A program made the translations under genes and the position numbers. DNA of 41,066 nucleotides from a virus, in IMG/VR virus record IMGVR_UViG_3300043399_000826, positions 1 through 41,066 of that record; one strand, written 5' to 3'. The notes beneath the pieces were generated by a model. That model did not search any database, was not told the DNA's origin, and was given only the letters and a program-made list of their open reading frames with translations. Positions 1 through 14,000 of this stretch are shown in pieces (the first letter of the stretch is position 1; each line of letters starts with the position of its first letter).

Positions 1-2000
1 AAATGATATATTGAATTCATCTCCAGTAATGTTAACATTTCTTACATAATATGTAATACCAGGTAATATTCCACCTATTAGATTACTAAATGTTATGGGT
101 GTACCTTCAACAAAACTACCTCCACTAACAGTGACCACAGTCTCGGGTGCTACTGAAAATGAGGTTACACTTAATTGAGAACTACCCACATTTTCTGTAA
201 TTCCACCAACAGTTTGACTTAGCGTTATATAAGGTGCACCCGTACCTATCATACCCAAATCTGTTAACTGCGTTGTCAACGAGACTGTAGGACCATTAGG
301 AGCTTTACTAATAGTAAATCTGTTGCCAGGTAAAATATCTTTTACATAATATGTGGTGCCCAATTCAACTAAACCCAAAGATTCTTGGCTAAAGATTATG
401 GGCATATTTACATACAGTGAGTCAACTGAGTCGCATAACAAGGTATTATCAAGTTGTAGAGTTTCTGTTACATTAACGGTTATTAATCCTAATTCATTTA
501 TATAGTAAAGGCCCTCCGCTAATCCGTGGAAGTCGTCTTTTATAGTTAATGGAAGGTTTACATATAAATTATCTAACCCATTTTCAAAGTCAGATAAAAC
601 AATCCTATTAAGATTATCTATCGTGACTGCTATTTGACTAGACAATAATCCTGATCCTTCTAACGCTACCCCAGTTCCCGTACCTATATCAGTAGTAGCA
701 ACAAAAGTACCTCCCACTTGTGGCACCCCTATATATCCCACAGAATTCCAGTTAGTGGTACCTATAGTATAAATTCTATAAGTATTGCCTGGTATTAACT
801 CACTGACATTAACAAACAAATTACCTATCTGATCGACAAATTCAGTTGATGTATCAAATAATGTAAACTTCTGACCATTAATTTGTCCTGGACTTACAGG
901 TAAAGATATATTGATAACCATATTTGTACCTGAATCAGTTGTGAGTCTTACTACATCCTTTTGGTTAGTTATAATTGATGATCCTACAACATTTGAAGTT
1001 ATATTTAATAATGGGCCAAACAATGATGTTGCTAATTTTATTTGATTAGAAGATAGTATTTCTGAAACATAATAAGTTGTACCTGAAACTACTCCGCCCA
1101 TCGATGGATAGAAGGCTGTACTTACGGCTTTACCTAGACCTTCAACTGCCACACCTGTTTTTAATGGATTTCCAACTGACCTAGCTATAAATGTACTACC
1201 TACTGAATATGTTTCACCTATAGTTCCTGCGATAGAATTCCAGTCAGTATTACCCACTGTATAAATTCTGTAGGGATTTCCTACAATGAATGATCCATCA
1301 TTAACAAATTTTCCTGGTTCAACGACAACAATTGTACTACCTTCCGCATATCCTTCATCTACGGTTCCTGCAATATAATTCCAATCTGTTGTACTTAACT
1401 CGGTAATTCTGTACTCTTTACCAACTTCTAACCAACCTGCAAATGCGATTATATCAGTAACTATTACCGCATCGCCTACAGTAAATCCTACTGTAGAATC
1501 TAAAGTTATAGAATCATTACTGCTATCTGTTTGAGATAAGTTTGTATAAACTGGATTTTCTTCTGTGGACATAGTAAATCTTTGATTATCCACTACAGTT
1601 GTTACATAATAAGGTACATTTTCAATTATTCCACCAAAGGTTTGCCCAGTAAAAAATATAGGTGTACCAATGAATAACGTATTCGTTCCACCTGAACCTG
1701 TATTATATAAAGGTATTGTTATATAATTTGTTCCTGCCTCAGTATTACTTACAGGAAGTATGCCAGGATAATTTAATGTAAGTATTGCAGTATTTGTTTC
1801 ATTACCTGTATATCCTAATAATCCACCTGAGCCCACTGTGCTTGTACTCATAGGCAATATGTCACCGTCTACTGTTGCAGAAATAGTAAACTTAGTATTA
1901 TCTATTACAGATTTTACATAATATGTGGTATTAGTTAGTAAGGTAGTAGTTCCTGGATCCCCACTAAAGTAAATTGGCATACCTATTGTGAAGCCCAAAG
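1..2000 (-). repeat. Degenerate beta-rich repeat modules in the giant protein
   Basis: Two module types recur. One reads G(I/T)TYYV(K/R/S)-x(6-9)-F(T/N)IS, with copies near plus positions 43-60, 350, 1072, 1610 and 1915, and more distant copies near 6145 and 12113. The other reads YRI-x-(T/E)-(V/I/L)-G/S-(N/T)-T-(D/N)-W-N, then a Val-Gly-x-x-F strand, with copies near 1390-1430, 1230-1285 and 705-795. Repeats of both types are common in giant proteins of marine phages (recalled, not searched). Confidence 0.6.
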
Positions 2001-5000
2001 TAGATTGTGATGCATTATCTGTGCCAGTCACTGGTTGTAATGTAATACTGTTATCTAAACTTGAGGTACTAATAATGTTGCGTGTTAGCGAAGACCACTT
2101 CAATACCTGTTCGTTCTCTACATCAGCAATTTCAAATGGTATTCCTCCTCTGCTTGCTAAAATCTTAGCTATATTAGGTTGAGTGCTTTGTAAACTCAGT
2201 GACGAGCTTGCTAATACAGCATTATAATATGAACCTGCAAAGAAAGAACTATAGAATTTACCTGCTTCCCAATCGATTAGATCACTATTATAAGTAGTTC
2301 TGTCAAATCTTAATGTTATGTTGTTTTCTCTTACAGGACTTGCAGTTGTTATACAGCTTGCCTTAGCGCCCAAATTCAATGAATGATTGGCACCTGATCC
2401 TGCATCATAAAACTCTATTCTATCTTGGTTTCTAACAGCATCACTAAAGCTGCGATATAGCCCTACAATATAAGTAGGGGTAGTTTCTAATACGTTTACA
2501 TAATACCATTGATTAGGTTGTAACCCTCCTATAGGAGTTGTGTCTGTTGATACTTTATATTGAATCAAATCCCCAGTAACTAAATCAGGAGCAAATATTT
2601 GTATAGTATTAGAAACAACATTAACCTGATTAGATGTAAATACCGATGATATTGCGCTATCTATTCTAATTTCGGGAGTTACAGCATAACCTCTTCCAGG
2701 ATTTTCAACTTCTATTTGCAGAATAGTATCACCACTCATTACAGCTTTTAATATAGCTGCCTCAAGAGGTGCAGGATAAACATTAGTATCTATATAAGCA
2801 CTTACTTTAGGAGGTTCCGTATATCTTCTGCCACCATCTAATACCACTACTGCGGGTATATTCATGTATATTTGTGTGCCTGGCGAGTGCGTACTTATTT
2901 GTGTTCCGTCTACTCCCCTAAAAATGCCTGTCAATAAATTTAGGTTCCTGTCTACATCAGCGTATGATATTTTCTCACTACCTATAGTTATCACGCCACT
3001 GATAGGGAACCCCGATGCATTATCTACTGTAATGAATGGAGAATTTAACGATATGTATGATGCCAATACTGTTATAGGATAGTTATTCTGACCTACTAGG
3101 CTTAGTCCTCTGTTATTAAACCAATTACTATATTCAGGATTTTCCCAAATAGGGTTATCGGGTGTATATTCGTTAACCTGATTTGGATTAGAATATACTA
3201 ACATTGGAGTAATAAATTGAGTGTAATTGGGATTATAGTCTGCAGGTAAATCAAAGTCAGTAATGGTGCCTCCATATAATTCTTCGCCTGTATACTTAAA
3301 TACAAATTCTTTAATAACTACGTGATAAGGTTTTACTTCGTTTATATATCCTTCTAAGAAATCTTGATTATCGCTTTGGAAAACTTCATAGGGTTTTAAC
3401 TGACGAAGAGTATGGAATACATCAATAAAGGATGTCTTATTTAACCACGGCAAGTAGTTTTGTGATTCTAAACTTTCGTTTTGAATGTATTCAAATAGTG
3501 TAATTAATCCACGATTTCTATAAATCAAAAGCTCATCTATTAGTATTTCTTCATTCAATGCGCGTAAAATATATCTTGTTTCTTCACTTGGATATTGGTC
3601 GTATGGTACTGTATCAAAGAAGTTGTCGCCGAATCCTGTGGATGTTTCTTGATAATCCCATAGACTTGAATTAAATCTTATTGTGCCACCTGAAAGACCT
3701 ATTCTTTCCCAAGTACCTACGTTGTCTACAACCCTATAAATGTATGTTTCACTAGAGCCATTGTTGTTTTTACTCACACGTACAATAGTATTAGGTGCTA
3801 TATTTAAAGTAGATAAATCTGCGTATAAGGGAACTTGTATTACTGACTTAGTTGTATCATCATAACCTGGTGCCCACCAGTTAATGTATTCCCAATAATC
3901 AGGAGTATCATATAATGGTAATGGGGGGCCTTCCCACAGTGGATTTCCTACTGTAGAGGGATTTATATTTCCTACCTTATTCAAAAATGTGCTTGCGGTA
4001 TTTCTAATCTCAGTAATAGGGAACTGAACTAATACGCTGTTTACATATTGGAAATAATTCTTTAATGCACCATAACGGAATAAGAAAAAGCTCTGTCTAG
4101 GTCTTGCTAAAATACCAGTTTGTACTGCTTTAGGTAAGAATGGGTCAGGAACTACTTTACCCATTTCATCAACGCCTGACATACTATCAAGTAGTCTGTC
4201 ATACAATCCTTGAGGCTGTGAACTTAATAAGCTAGGTAATCCAGGTAAGAAATCATCAGCAAAATTAGAACGTATTAAATCGAATTGTGTATGTGCTACT
4301 TCATTAGATGTACCTGTATTAAATCCAATATGTAGTACTGAATCATTAGCGTTTATATAGGCAGCCGCATTATATAATCCATATAGATTAGGTAGCAATG
4401 GTGCAAAGTAGCTTATACCTGAATTTTTAGGATTAGCAATATATGATTGCAGTATAGTATCAGATAATGTTTTACCTTGTTTAGTAAAGATAATGTTCGT
4501 ATTGCGTACCCAGAAATAATATACAGGGGCAAGCTCACCTGAGGGTGTTATATCAAATTGTATGCTATAGCTTTGTATGTCAAATACAGTACCTGGTCCT
4601 GCATATGCTATAGGTGGCACATTAGATGCTACCCAACTGTACACTGCCACATCACTACCTGGGAAAACTATTCCCCATACTTCACTATTGTATGTGTTAT
4701 CATCTTGGTGATAGTTTAAGAACCTGATATTTGTTGTGTCTAACCAAAGTTTACCTACATGTTCTGCACCCCAGAATAGTGTGGAGGTATTATTAACATC
4801 ATCATTAAGTGTGTTATAACCAGCAGGGTCTACATTAGAGATATAGTCTAAATTTTCTCTTGCAACACCCAAAATTTTACCTTGTAGCGGATCTATGTAG
4901 TCCAAATTGTCTAGTGTGTTATTAGTTTCTGCACTGAAAATTTGTATATTTTCAACTTTAGAAATATCCACAATAGCTGAAGATTGACGGTAAATTGTCC

Positions 5001-8000
5001 AGTCAGGTTTACTTACTAGGCTTTCAAAAACATTTACCTTACCATTAATTGTGCCAGGTAGGAATCTAGGAGTGCCTACTATAACTGTGTTTTTATTAAA
5101 GTCTAAAGCTTCGCCATAATATGGTTGTAAGCCATAATCTAATGTTGTATCATTAATACTTTGAGCATATACATACTTACCAATGTTGGCGAAAGATTCG
5201 TTGTAATTAGGCAAGTAATCAAACATGTATACTGCACCTGCATTATTAAACTGATCTATCCATTGCGTTGCATTATTATCAAATACTGTATCATTGTCTA
5301 ATGTATCATCAGTAATAACATCAAATGTCGTAGCAACAAATCTTGGACCTACAGGGGCAGATATTACTAGTGATCCCATTTCACTAAGTGCAATAGTTTT
5401 ACCAAACTGAGTAGGTCCTGTATTATGTGGGCATTTAATTTCTTGTGTTTTTACATAGGTAACTAAGCCCAATTCTTTTAAACCTTCAGGCGCATCAGAA
5501 TCAACATCTACTATAGTTAATTTAGATCCTGCTGTGCCTAAAGTACTGTCGATCAACTGAATAGTTATTGTGCCATTAATATTTGCTACTGCTGACACAT
5601 TTGGTATATTAGCATTAGTTATGGCTATTGCCGTAGACGTAGCATCACCTACTGGTATCTGTACAGCAAATCCGTTTATTAAAATAGTACGTGGAACAGT
5701 TATGGCGACAGATGTATTACCTGTTATGTAACCGTATTTTTCCCCACCATTTGTAAATCTATAAACTGTACCTTCTTGATTGTTACCATCTAAATCAAAT
5801 GGTGCTCCAACTAAAATTTCATTAGCAAAATTATTTGTCGCAGTAGAATATCCAAACTGAGTACCTACTCGTTCATCTTTTCCTGTCGTTAGTTCTTGAG
5901 CTAATCTAAATGTTTGCCCACTTATACTTAATAGATCGCCTGGCACTAAGGGCTTAACAACAATAATTTCGTTGCCTATATAAGCATAATCAGCTTCAGT
6001 AAGCAACTCACCATTAACTGTAACAAAAAGTTCTGTTAACTGTGGATAAGCATTCATTGTTAAACCACTAGTATCACCTAATTCTATTACAGAACCACCC
6101 TTTTCAGCCGATATTGTGAATTTGTCAACACCTATGAATTGTTTTACATAATAAATTGTATTGGGTGCTATATTACTACCTGAATAAGGACTAGTAAAAA
6201 TAATAGGTGTGTCTACTGCCAAACTTCCTGCAGGTATAGGAGATATTGTTAATGTATTATTACTAGATAAAGTAGCTGTTATTATTAGTGGTTCTGTATC
6301 ACTTGGTGACCAAGGTAGAGCAAATGTCTGTATTCCACCTTCAATTGTAGGCAGTTGAATGTTATAGTTCTGAACTATACGGTGGAATACATAAGTTTTA
6401 CCCCAATTCTGAGCAGTAATGCCATCAGCATCAGGAGTGCCTATGATAACGGTATCACCATAATAATCAGTACTTATGCTGTAACCAAAATTGTCAGCGG
6501 CTCCTAAAGTAGGAATCAATAAAGCATCGTTGTTAGTTACATCAGGATCTACATTCGTAACTAACTCGTATTGATTACTGCTTTGACTTAGCCTATAAAC
6601 ATATACTTTAGCTAAGTCAGGTGCCGAAACATAAATCCATTTTTTATCACCTGAAATCGCTACTGATTTGCCCCAATTTGTTGAAGAGCCTACTGCAGGT
6701 AATATTTGGAAAGGTTCTAATCTGTTTACGGCATCGCCTTCATCATTTATAACCACAAATTGATACAAATGAACTCTCGGAGTCCCCGTTGTTTCGCTGA
6801 TAGCAAACAAATTATCCTGGTATGCTATGGTTGTACCAAAGCTTGAACCAAATGTCAACTCTTGTCTTAAATCATATTGGAAACTCAATGTATTATAAAC
6901 ATAACGATATACTTTGCCTAAACCCGCATCGCCTATTAAATAACCTGCTTGAGGTGTATATGCTACAGCACTTCCATAGGTTAAAGAGGGTTGATCTGTA
7001 AATTCTGTTAACGGATTGTAGTTTATAGTTTTACGATATACTGCCCAATCTCCTGTTTGGCTTTCATCGACCCAAACTTTATTATTTGAAAATTCTGCCG
7101 ACAATAATGGGGTATTAGCGATGTCGCTGGGTTTACTTACTCGTTGTGATTGGAATAATAATCCAATACCTTGTCCTGCTATATCTCTAATAGATGGACT
7201 CAAGCTCAAATTAATAATTACTCTGTTTGGATCCACTACTAACGCTACTAAGTAGTAGCCATCAATTTGTTCATTGAAGTTTACAATAGAAAAAATATCA
7301 AATTGTTTTAAATTATGGGGCCTATCAAATGTTATAGTTACTGTCTCGTTCAAATTGTTTTTAGCAAAAAGAACTTGACCTAATGATAATGGAGTCAATA
7401 TTTGCCAGTTACTTAAATAATTGGCTAACCAAATATAATCTCTTACATATAATTGCGACAGGGGTACGATAACTCCATACTTATTTGTACCAGTAGGTAG
7501 ACCTGAGTAAAAATAAGATGATAGTTTTACATCGTCAAGATTCACGTATCCTGCATCCATGTAAACCTGATTAGGAGTATTTACTGGTAGTGTTTGCAGA
7601 ATATTTTTTGTTGTTACAGGCCTACTATAATTGAATAATGAATATAAGGGTACCTCTTGTTGTGATCCAACTGTAGGTGTTCCATCATTTAATGCCACTA
7701 TAGCTGGATTACCAGTTAGAGAACTTTGTGCTAGTTTAAATTCTACGAAATTTCTTGAAAGCGTTCCACCAAATTCTGCTGCCTTTATAGCCCAATTTTC
7801 ATATACATCATAATCTATTCCGCCCTGAGGTAATACGGCACCTCTGAAGGCATCCACTGCATTACGTGTACCTTTATTTCTCATAATGTTTTGATATAGA
7901 TTTACTTGTGTTATATCTGTCAAATCAGCAGTAGACATATAATCACGTGGTCTAAAACCAATCAATGAAAAGCTCAATAGATCAGCATCTTCTTCAAGAT

Positions 8001-11000
8001 TAGCTTTATTTACATCATAATATAATGTGCTTTCAAAGGAACGTGTACTGCTATTAGGCAATAATCCTTTTTGAACTTCGTTATAATCTGTTTCTTTCCA
8101 ATCTGTTTCCTGAAAGGTTTCTCTTGGTTGAATAACTCTTAGCGCAATGTAATATTTGTTTTTAAATGTTACTATAGAACCCGTTGTATATTTTGTAGCC
8201 GGATTCCATTCAATAATATTATCTTGATTTAGTATAAATCCTGCTGCATCAATAGTACCATTCCATTCAGCAGTTTTACTACCACGAACATATATACGGT
8301 TTTGTTTTAATCCTGTAATTAAATTATAGATAGTATCGTTGAATAATGTTGTATTATCGAACACAATACCATGTTCAAAATTGTTGATATTAAATTGTCC
8401 ATACCCTATAGAGTCACCTTCGTTTAAAGGTTGGACAGCAAATAATGTTTCTTCGCGTACAACACTTAAGTCTTTGCTTTGTATAGGATATAGATTCTGA
8501 TTCAATACAAAGTTCTGATTAGTAATTGTTAGCGGCTGAACTATATAACCGTCTTTGTTTATCGTTAAATTGGTAGCGGCAGGATTCAATGTAGTAATAC
8601 TTCCCTCTTCCCATCCTAACTGTGCCCAATATAAAAATTCAGCAACCATTTGTCTCCAAGTTATTTCAAGTCCATTTTCTACTTGGTTGAAAGTCATTCC
8701 TTGTTCTGTAAGATATGCTCCATAACTAGTCAAGAATGTTGCTATTTCCTGCACATTATTAAATTCTGTACCATAAGGAACAAATAATCTTCTATCCGTA
8801 TAGTCGACTGGAACTCTCACAGTTAAGTTTTCTATGTCAATAGTATCGTTGTTCCCATTATTTTCAGGAACTAGAATTGTAAAGTATGCTTTTGTTTGCG
8901 AATTACCATATACAGCAAATCCCTTACTAGTTTTTTGAACTACAACACCGCTATAAATTATTCTATCAAAGGGTTGATTATCATATAACAGTAAAGCATA
9001 GCTTTCATCAGGTATTAACAATGAAGCATTTCTTGAGCTTGGTACGCTTTTTTCAACAAAGAACTTTAATAGATTTTTATCGCTAAAGCCTGCTAATCTA
9101 TATACTAATCTAACGTCTAAGTTATTTAATAATGATGTTATATTAGCTGTGGCGTCGACTCCTAATTGTTTTTCATAGTCTACAATCCAGTTGATGTAAC
9201 TTGTTTTAGCTATACCTGAACCGTATACTTGAATATCTTTTATGATTAGGTGTCTACGATCATCAACCAAGTATTGGTTGAATTCTTTACTGTACTTGTA
9301 ATTATCTAAGTCTACCCCTAAGTTAAAAAACTGTGCTGGCTTAGTCAATGCTAATATCTTCATCAAATCGAACGGCCAAGATGAGCTACGACGATATGAG
9401 AATTCTGCAGGACCACTGTCGCCTACTTTCCAGTTACGCTTGAATAGTTTTCCTGTATAGTTGCCTACGATAGCGTTAAATGGAGACAGTAATTCACCAC
9501 TACTATCTACAGGTAGTACGGTGAGTAATTCTGGGCGAACATATTGAGGTTTTACTACTGGAGCTCCATCATTATAATCTATACCCTGAGCCAAATCATT
9601 CCATAATACTAAGTTGTCGCTTGTATAGGGTGCAGGTCCATACTTATTTTCCCACCAAGTAGGTTGTGTAGTATAACCAATCATTTGCCAAGGTTGACTA
9701 TTTACATTCGTTGTATCAAAATAATATTGATAAATTCCTCTCCAATTACCTTGTTCTATTGGCTGCTTGTTTATTTTGTTTCCACTTTGCCAATAATTGT
9801 ATGTAAAGAAATCGTCAACATTATATGACTGTGATTGAAAATCTATTCTGTTTTGTCCTACCCAATTTAGGAATAGCTCACTATAAATTTGTAGAATTTC
9901 ATTGTTTGTATAATCTGTTTCTCTCCAGAAACCAGGCATAACTTCAGTTTCAGGTACAGGTATTGAAGCACTAATCTTTAAGTTGTTGTATATTCTCTTT
10001 TCAAACTCTAGTAGTGCCTGATCCCTAAAATCCACCAATCTACCTGTGACAGGATCATAACTACCATATAATTTATTATATGATCCGTCGTGTCCTCTAA
10101 TGAAATATGTAGGTATAGTATAATTGTTGTCTAATACTACACTAGGTATAGTAGCAGGATATAAACCTAACTTAGTGGGTGTATTGGGTATGTAACTACC
10201 ATAAGTTTGATTATATTCATTAACTATAATAGTATCTCCCACTTGGAGTGAAACATTTACAGTTAATGAAGGGGCTATATCACTGATTACATAATCTACA
10301 TTTCTTATAAGTTGATTGTATTGTAATAAATCTCCTACTTTTCTTACAAGATAAACTAATATGCCATCATAGTTGGCTTTCTTGAAGTCATAAACTTTAC
10401 TTAAAGGATAAACTGATGTTGTCAAGGAATTTATATTAAAGGAATATGTATTTGATATGTAGGGAGCCTTAGAAGGTAGCATATCACTCCAAAAGAACGG
10501 TGATGTATCCGTCCTTGAAGTAGTAATTTGAGTTAACGCATCATCTAAAATATCTGCAGGGGATTGATAAACACTATATTCTGTTTTGTTTACGACGTCA
10601 ATCAATAATGTTTTAAAGTTAATATAACTTCTGCTATTATATTCTACTGCATTAAAGAAATTATGATTTTGATTTTGATTTCTTAAAAATGTACCTGGCA
10701 GTACTAGTGAGGCGCTATTCTGTATAATTCTATTACCATATGGTACAACATTACCTAAATCACGATAGTTGTTTGATCCAAAAACTTGTCCAACGGCGTT
10801 GGGGTTATTATAAAAAATAGATTGATATTGTCCTCTAATATCGCCCACGTTTACAGTTGTAAGAGTATCATTAAACGGATTATTAGTTAAGTTTATTGGC
10901 ACACTGTAGTAAGCATTACTACTAACTTGGTCACTGATTATCAATATTTGTACTACAGTTTGTTCTATAGGATCCAATCCTTCTGTAATTGTGATTAAGG

Positions 11001-14000
11001 TATTAGTACCTGTGGCAACAGTATATTGACTAGATGTCAGTAATGTGTTATTAGCATAAACTTGAATTATTGGCCAATTTGTATAACTATCGTCTACAGG
11101 TAACACATCGACATCAAATATTGGTGATTGAGTTTCTGGATTAAAATTAAATTCAAAAACTTGATATTGTACGCTAGGGGAAATTGTAGTTTTCCAGCCT
11201 GTTTCTCTAACAAAATTATCTCTCGTAAAGTAATTATAAACATATCCTGTGTTAACGTTCTGAGTGATAGGTTTGTTGTTTAATACATATTCAAAGGTAT
11301 CTGAATTTAGTGATACGTCAAAGCTTATATCACCTATATTATCTATTGAGCTATATCTTAATGGGAAATTAAGTATTATATCATCCAATCCCGTGCCCAC
11401 ACCATAAGCAAATAACTTGCATCCTTTAAAAGAGCTACCTGAATAATAATCTTTATTTCCAAAACTTATACCATTGCTATCAAAAATATCAAACAACGGA
11501 GGTTGGTTTAAAGCAACTTTTTGTTGTGATGTAAACCAGCCATTTTCGTAACGAAAATCTTTACCTTCATTATAAAATCCCCTATAAGCCACAACTTGGT
11601 TATTATCAAGAATATTGCCATCGTTAGCTTCAAATAGTGTAATTACTAAAGGACCACCTGGCACTAATTGAGAAAGGTTAGTTACAAAAATCTTGTTTTT
11701 TAAATTTTCATCTTTAGCGAAAACTATTCTAGCTCCGTCAAATAGCTGAAAATTTTCCAAGTTTGATGTAGACATACTTAAGCAAGCTTCAGAAGTACCT
11801 ACAATAGTATTAAATGCATCCCATCCAACTTGTATTTCAGTTATTTCGTAAACTTCAGGTAACTCAGGTTTGATCCTTTTTATTGAAATTATCTGAGAAT
11901 TATTAGGGAGCATTAATGTGTCGTCTGCTATATATTGACCAGGTTCTGGCGAATTAGTAATATCTGTGCTCTTTACAGTAACAATTGTAGACAGAGGTGT
12001 TACTGTAATGTCCATTGAGGTATTGATACCAGGTAGTACATCAGATTGTAGCATTGCTGGTCCAAATCTTTCCAGTGATATTGTAAATAAAGTACTGCTT
12101 ATAATTTCAGAAATGTAATAAGTAATGCCTGATTGCAGTAAACCAAACTGGGTTACAGGAGAATTTGCAATTTTCATATTAGTGAATGTTACTTCATCAC
12201 CATACTTAAATCCTTCCGTACTCAAACATTCTATTCGGTTACCTACTAGTGAAGTAGATAGGCCTGTTGTATTAATATTACCTGTAATTGGTTCTATTGT
12301 AGCCGTTCCAGGATATGCTGTCCAAGCAGTTATGTCAGGGTAATAAACTGTTTTTCCTGCAGCTTGTTCAAACGCATCTGTTGTTCTAAAATCCATAAAA
12401 TCAATTGGTGCTTTACCCTCTGTACCTGAATTGAAAAGTTTCAGATTAGGATAAAATTCAATTATAGGTCTGATAGCTTTGTTTTGTTTATTAGCATACA
12501 AACTAATTAATGTAGGATCATTGTTGTAACTCGCTGTTGCATTAATAACGTCTATGTGAAACCAACGATTACTTCTTGACCAAGCATTTCTGCTTATTGA
12601 ATTTTTAGCTATCGTAATATAATCAGGTGTTTTAGGTATGAATAGGTTAGCGTCATAGTTTCCAATATCATACGGTGTGTCGTCAAAAGGTAAAAATTCA
12701 GTTTGGGTAAATGTCTGAGGAGCGATAAGGTCTGTAACCGGAATAAGTTCTATAGCAGTGCCTACTCCTTCTACATAGTATTCACCCTCAAGATAAGACT
12801 CGGGTATAACATCTCCCTGAAATACTACTTTTAATCCATTTGTAAATACAACACCATTATTGGCAGTATATGATTTTTTACCTAAAATTTCATTAACATT
12901 TAATGGATTTGTTGCATTGGTATCTATGAGTTTAATTACGCCTACTTTACCCGCAGTAGTACCATCTTGATAATATAAAGTATCTAGCTCTGCGCTTAGA
13001 TAAGGGATTATTTCAATGGCTCCAAAAACATTTTTGAAGAAGTTTCTACCTACCCATTCAGTGCCATATTGTACTGTAATTTTTTCTGCTGTTGGTATTG
13101 CACCAATTTCTTCCAATGTAATAATTGGATCGAGATCCACAAATCCTGCATAGACAATTCTGTAAAAATAATTATTTTCAACTTGGTCCACTCCTGTGTT
13201 ATAAAACATCACAGTTAAATCGTTGAGTGAAGAAATACCATCTATATTGCCAAAGGTTGAAAGTAAAGCATTATTAATTTGATCGTAAGATAATGTAGAT
13301 ACTAAATCTACTGTATTGTTTCCAGGAAGATTGTATTGATCTTGTGCTGTTTTAAAGGGTACGTTAAATGTAACTGTACCTTCACTAGCACCATTATTTT
13401 CTACTCCTAAAACTTCCCTAGTGTTTAAGTTTGATTGTACTGGGCTAGCTCCTGAAACACCTGGAGCGCCTTGAATCCAAAATTGAGAATTTTGATTTAC
13501 GACAAACCGATAACTACCCCCTCTCAACAAAGTAAGAGTAGGATTTAGGCTGCCAGGTAATGATGGATTATCTGTGATATTATAAGCATTAGGTAAACTT
13601 GATACTAAGTATTCTTCTTCATTAAATACTGTGTCTTGAGTAACTATAACTGCTTGTGGCCCATTAGGCAACCAATAATATTGATTATAATTTATGATTT
13701 TATCTAGATCAATAAAGGAATCCCAAGAATAAAACTGGCTATTAAATAGTCTGTTATTATCCTCTGTTAGCCCCCCTTCTAATTTGATAGAGTCTATTAT
13801 CCCAGGATAGCTAATGAAATCTTTAGCGACTGTTTCATTTGCTTTAGTAAAAACAACGCCTGGTTCTAGTTGATAATCTTTTCTAGTTTTAGTGGGTTCT
13901 GTTACATAAAAATCTTTAGGATCAACTCCATAACCAAATTTACTACCCACAAACCCTTGAATAACTTTAGTATTAGGTTGATCTACTATTTGATCTAATG

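Noticed and set aside
1988-12343. Short plus-strand frames of 60-72 codons at 1988, 2864, 7631 and 12125
   Set aside because: They lie antisense to the continuous giant minus-strand frame, have no family features or ribosome sites, and are shadows.
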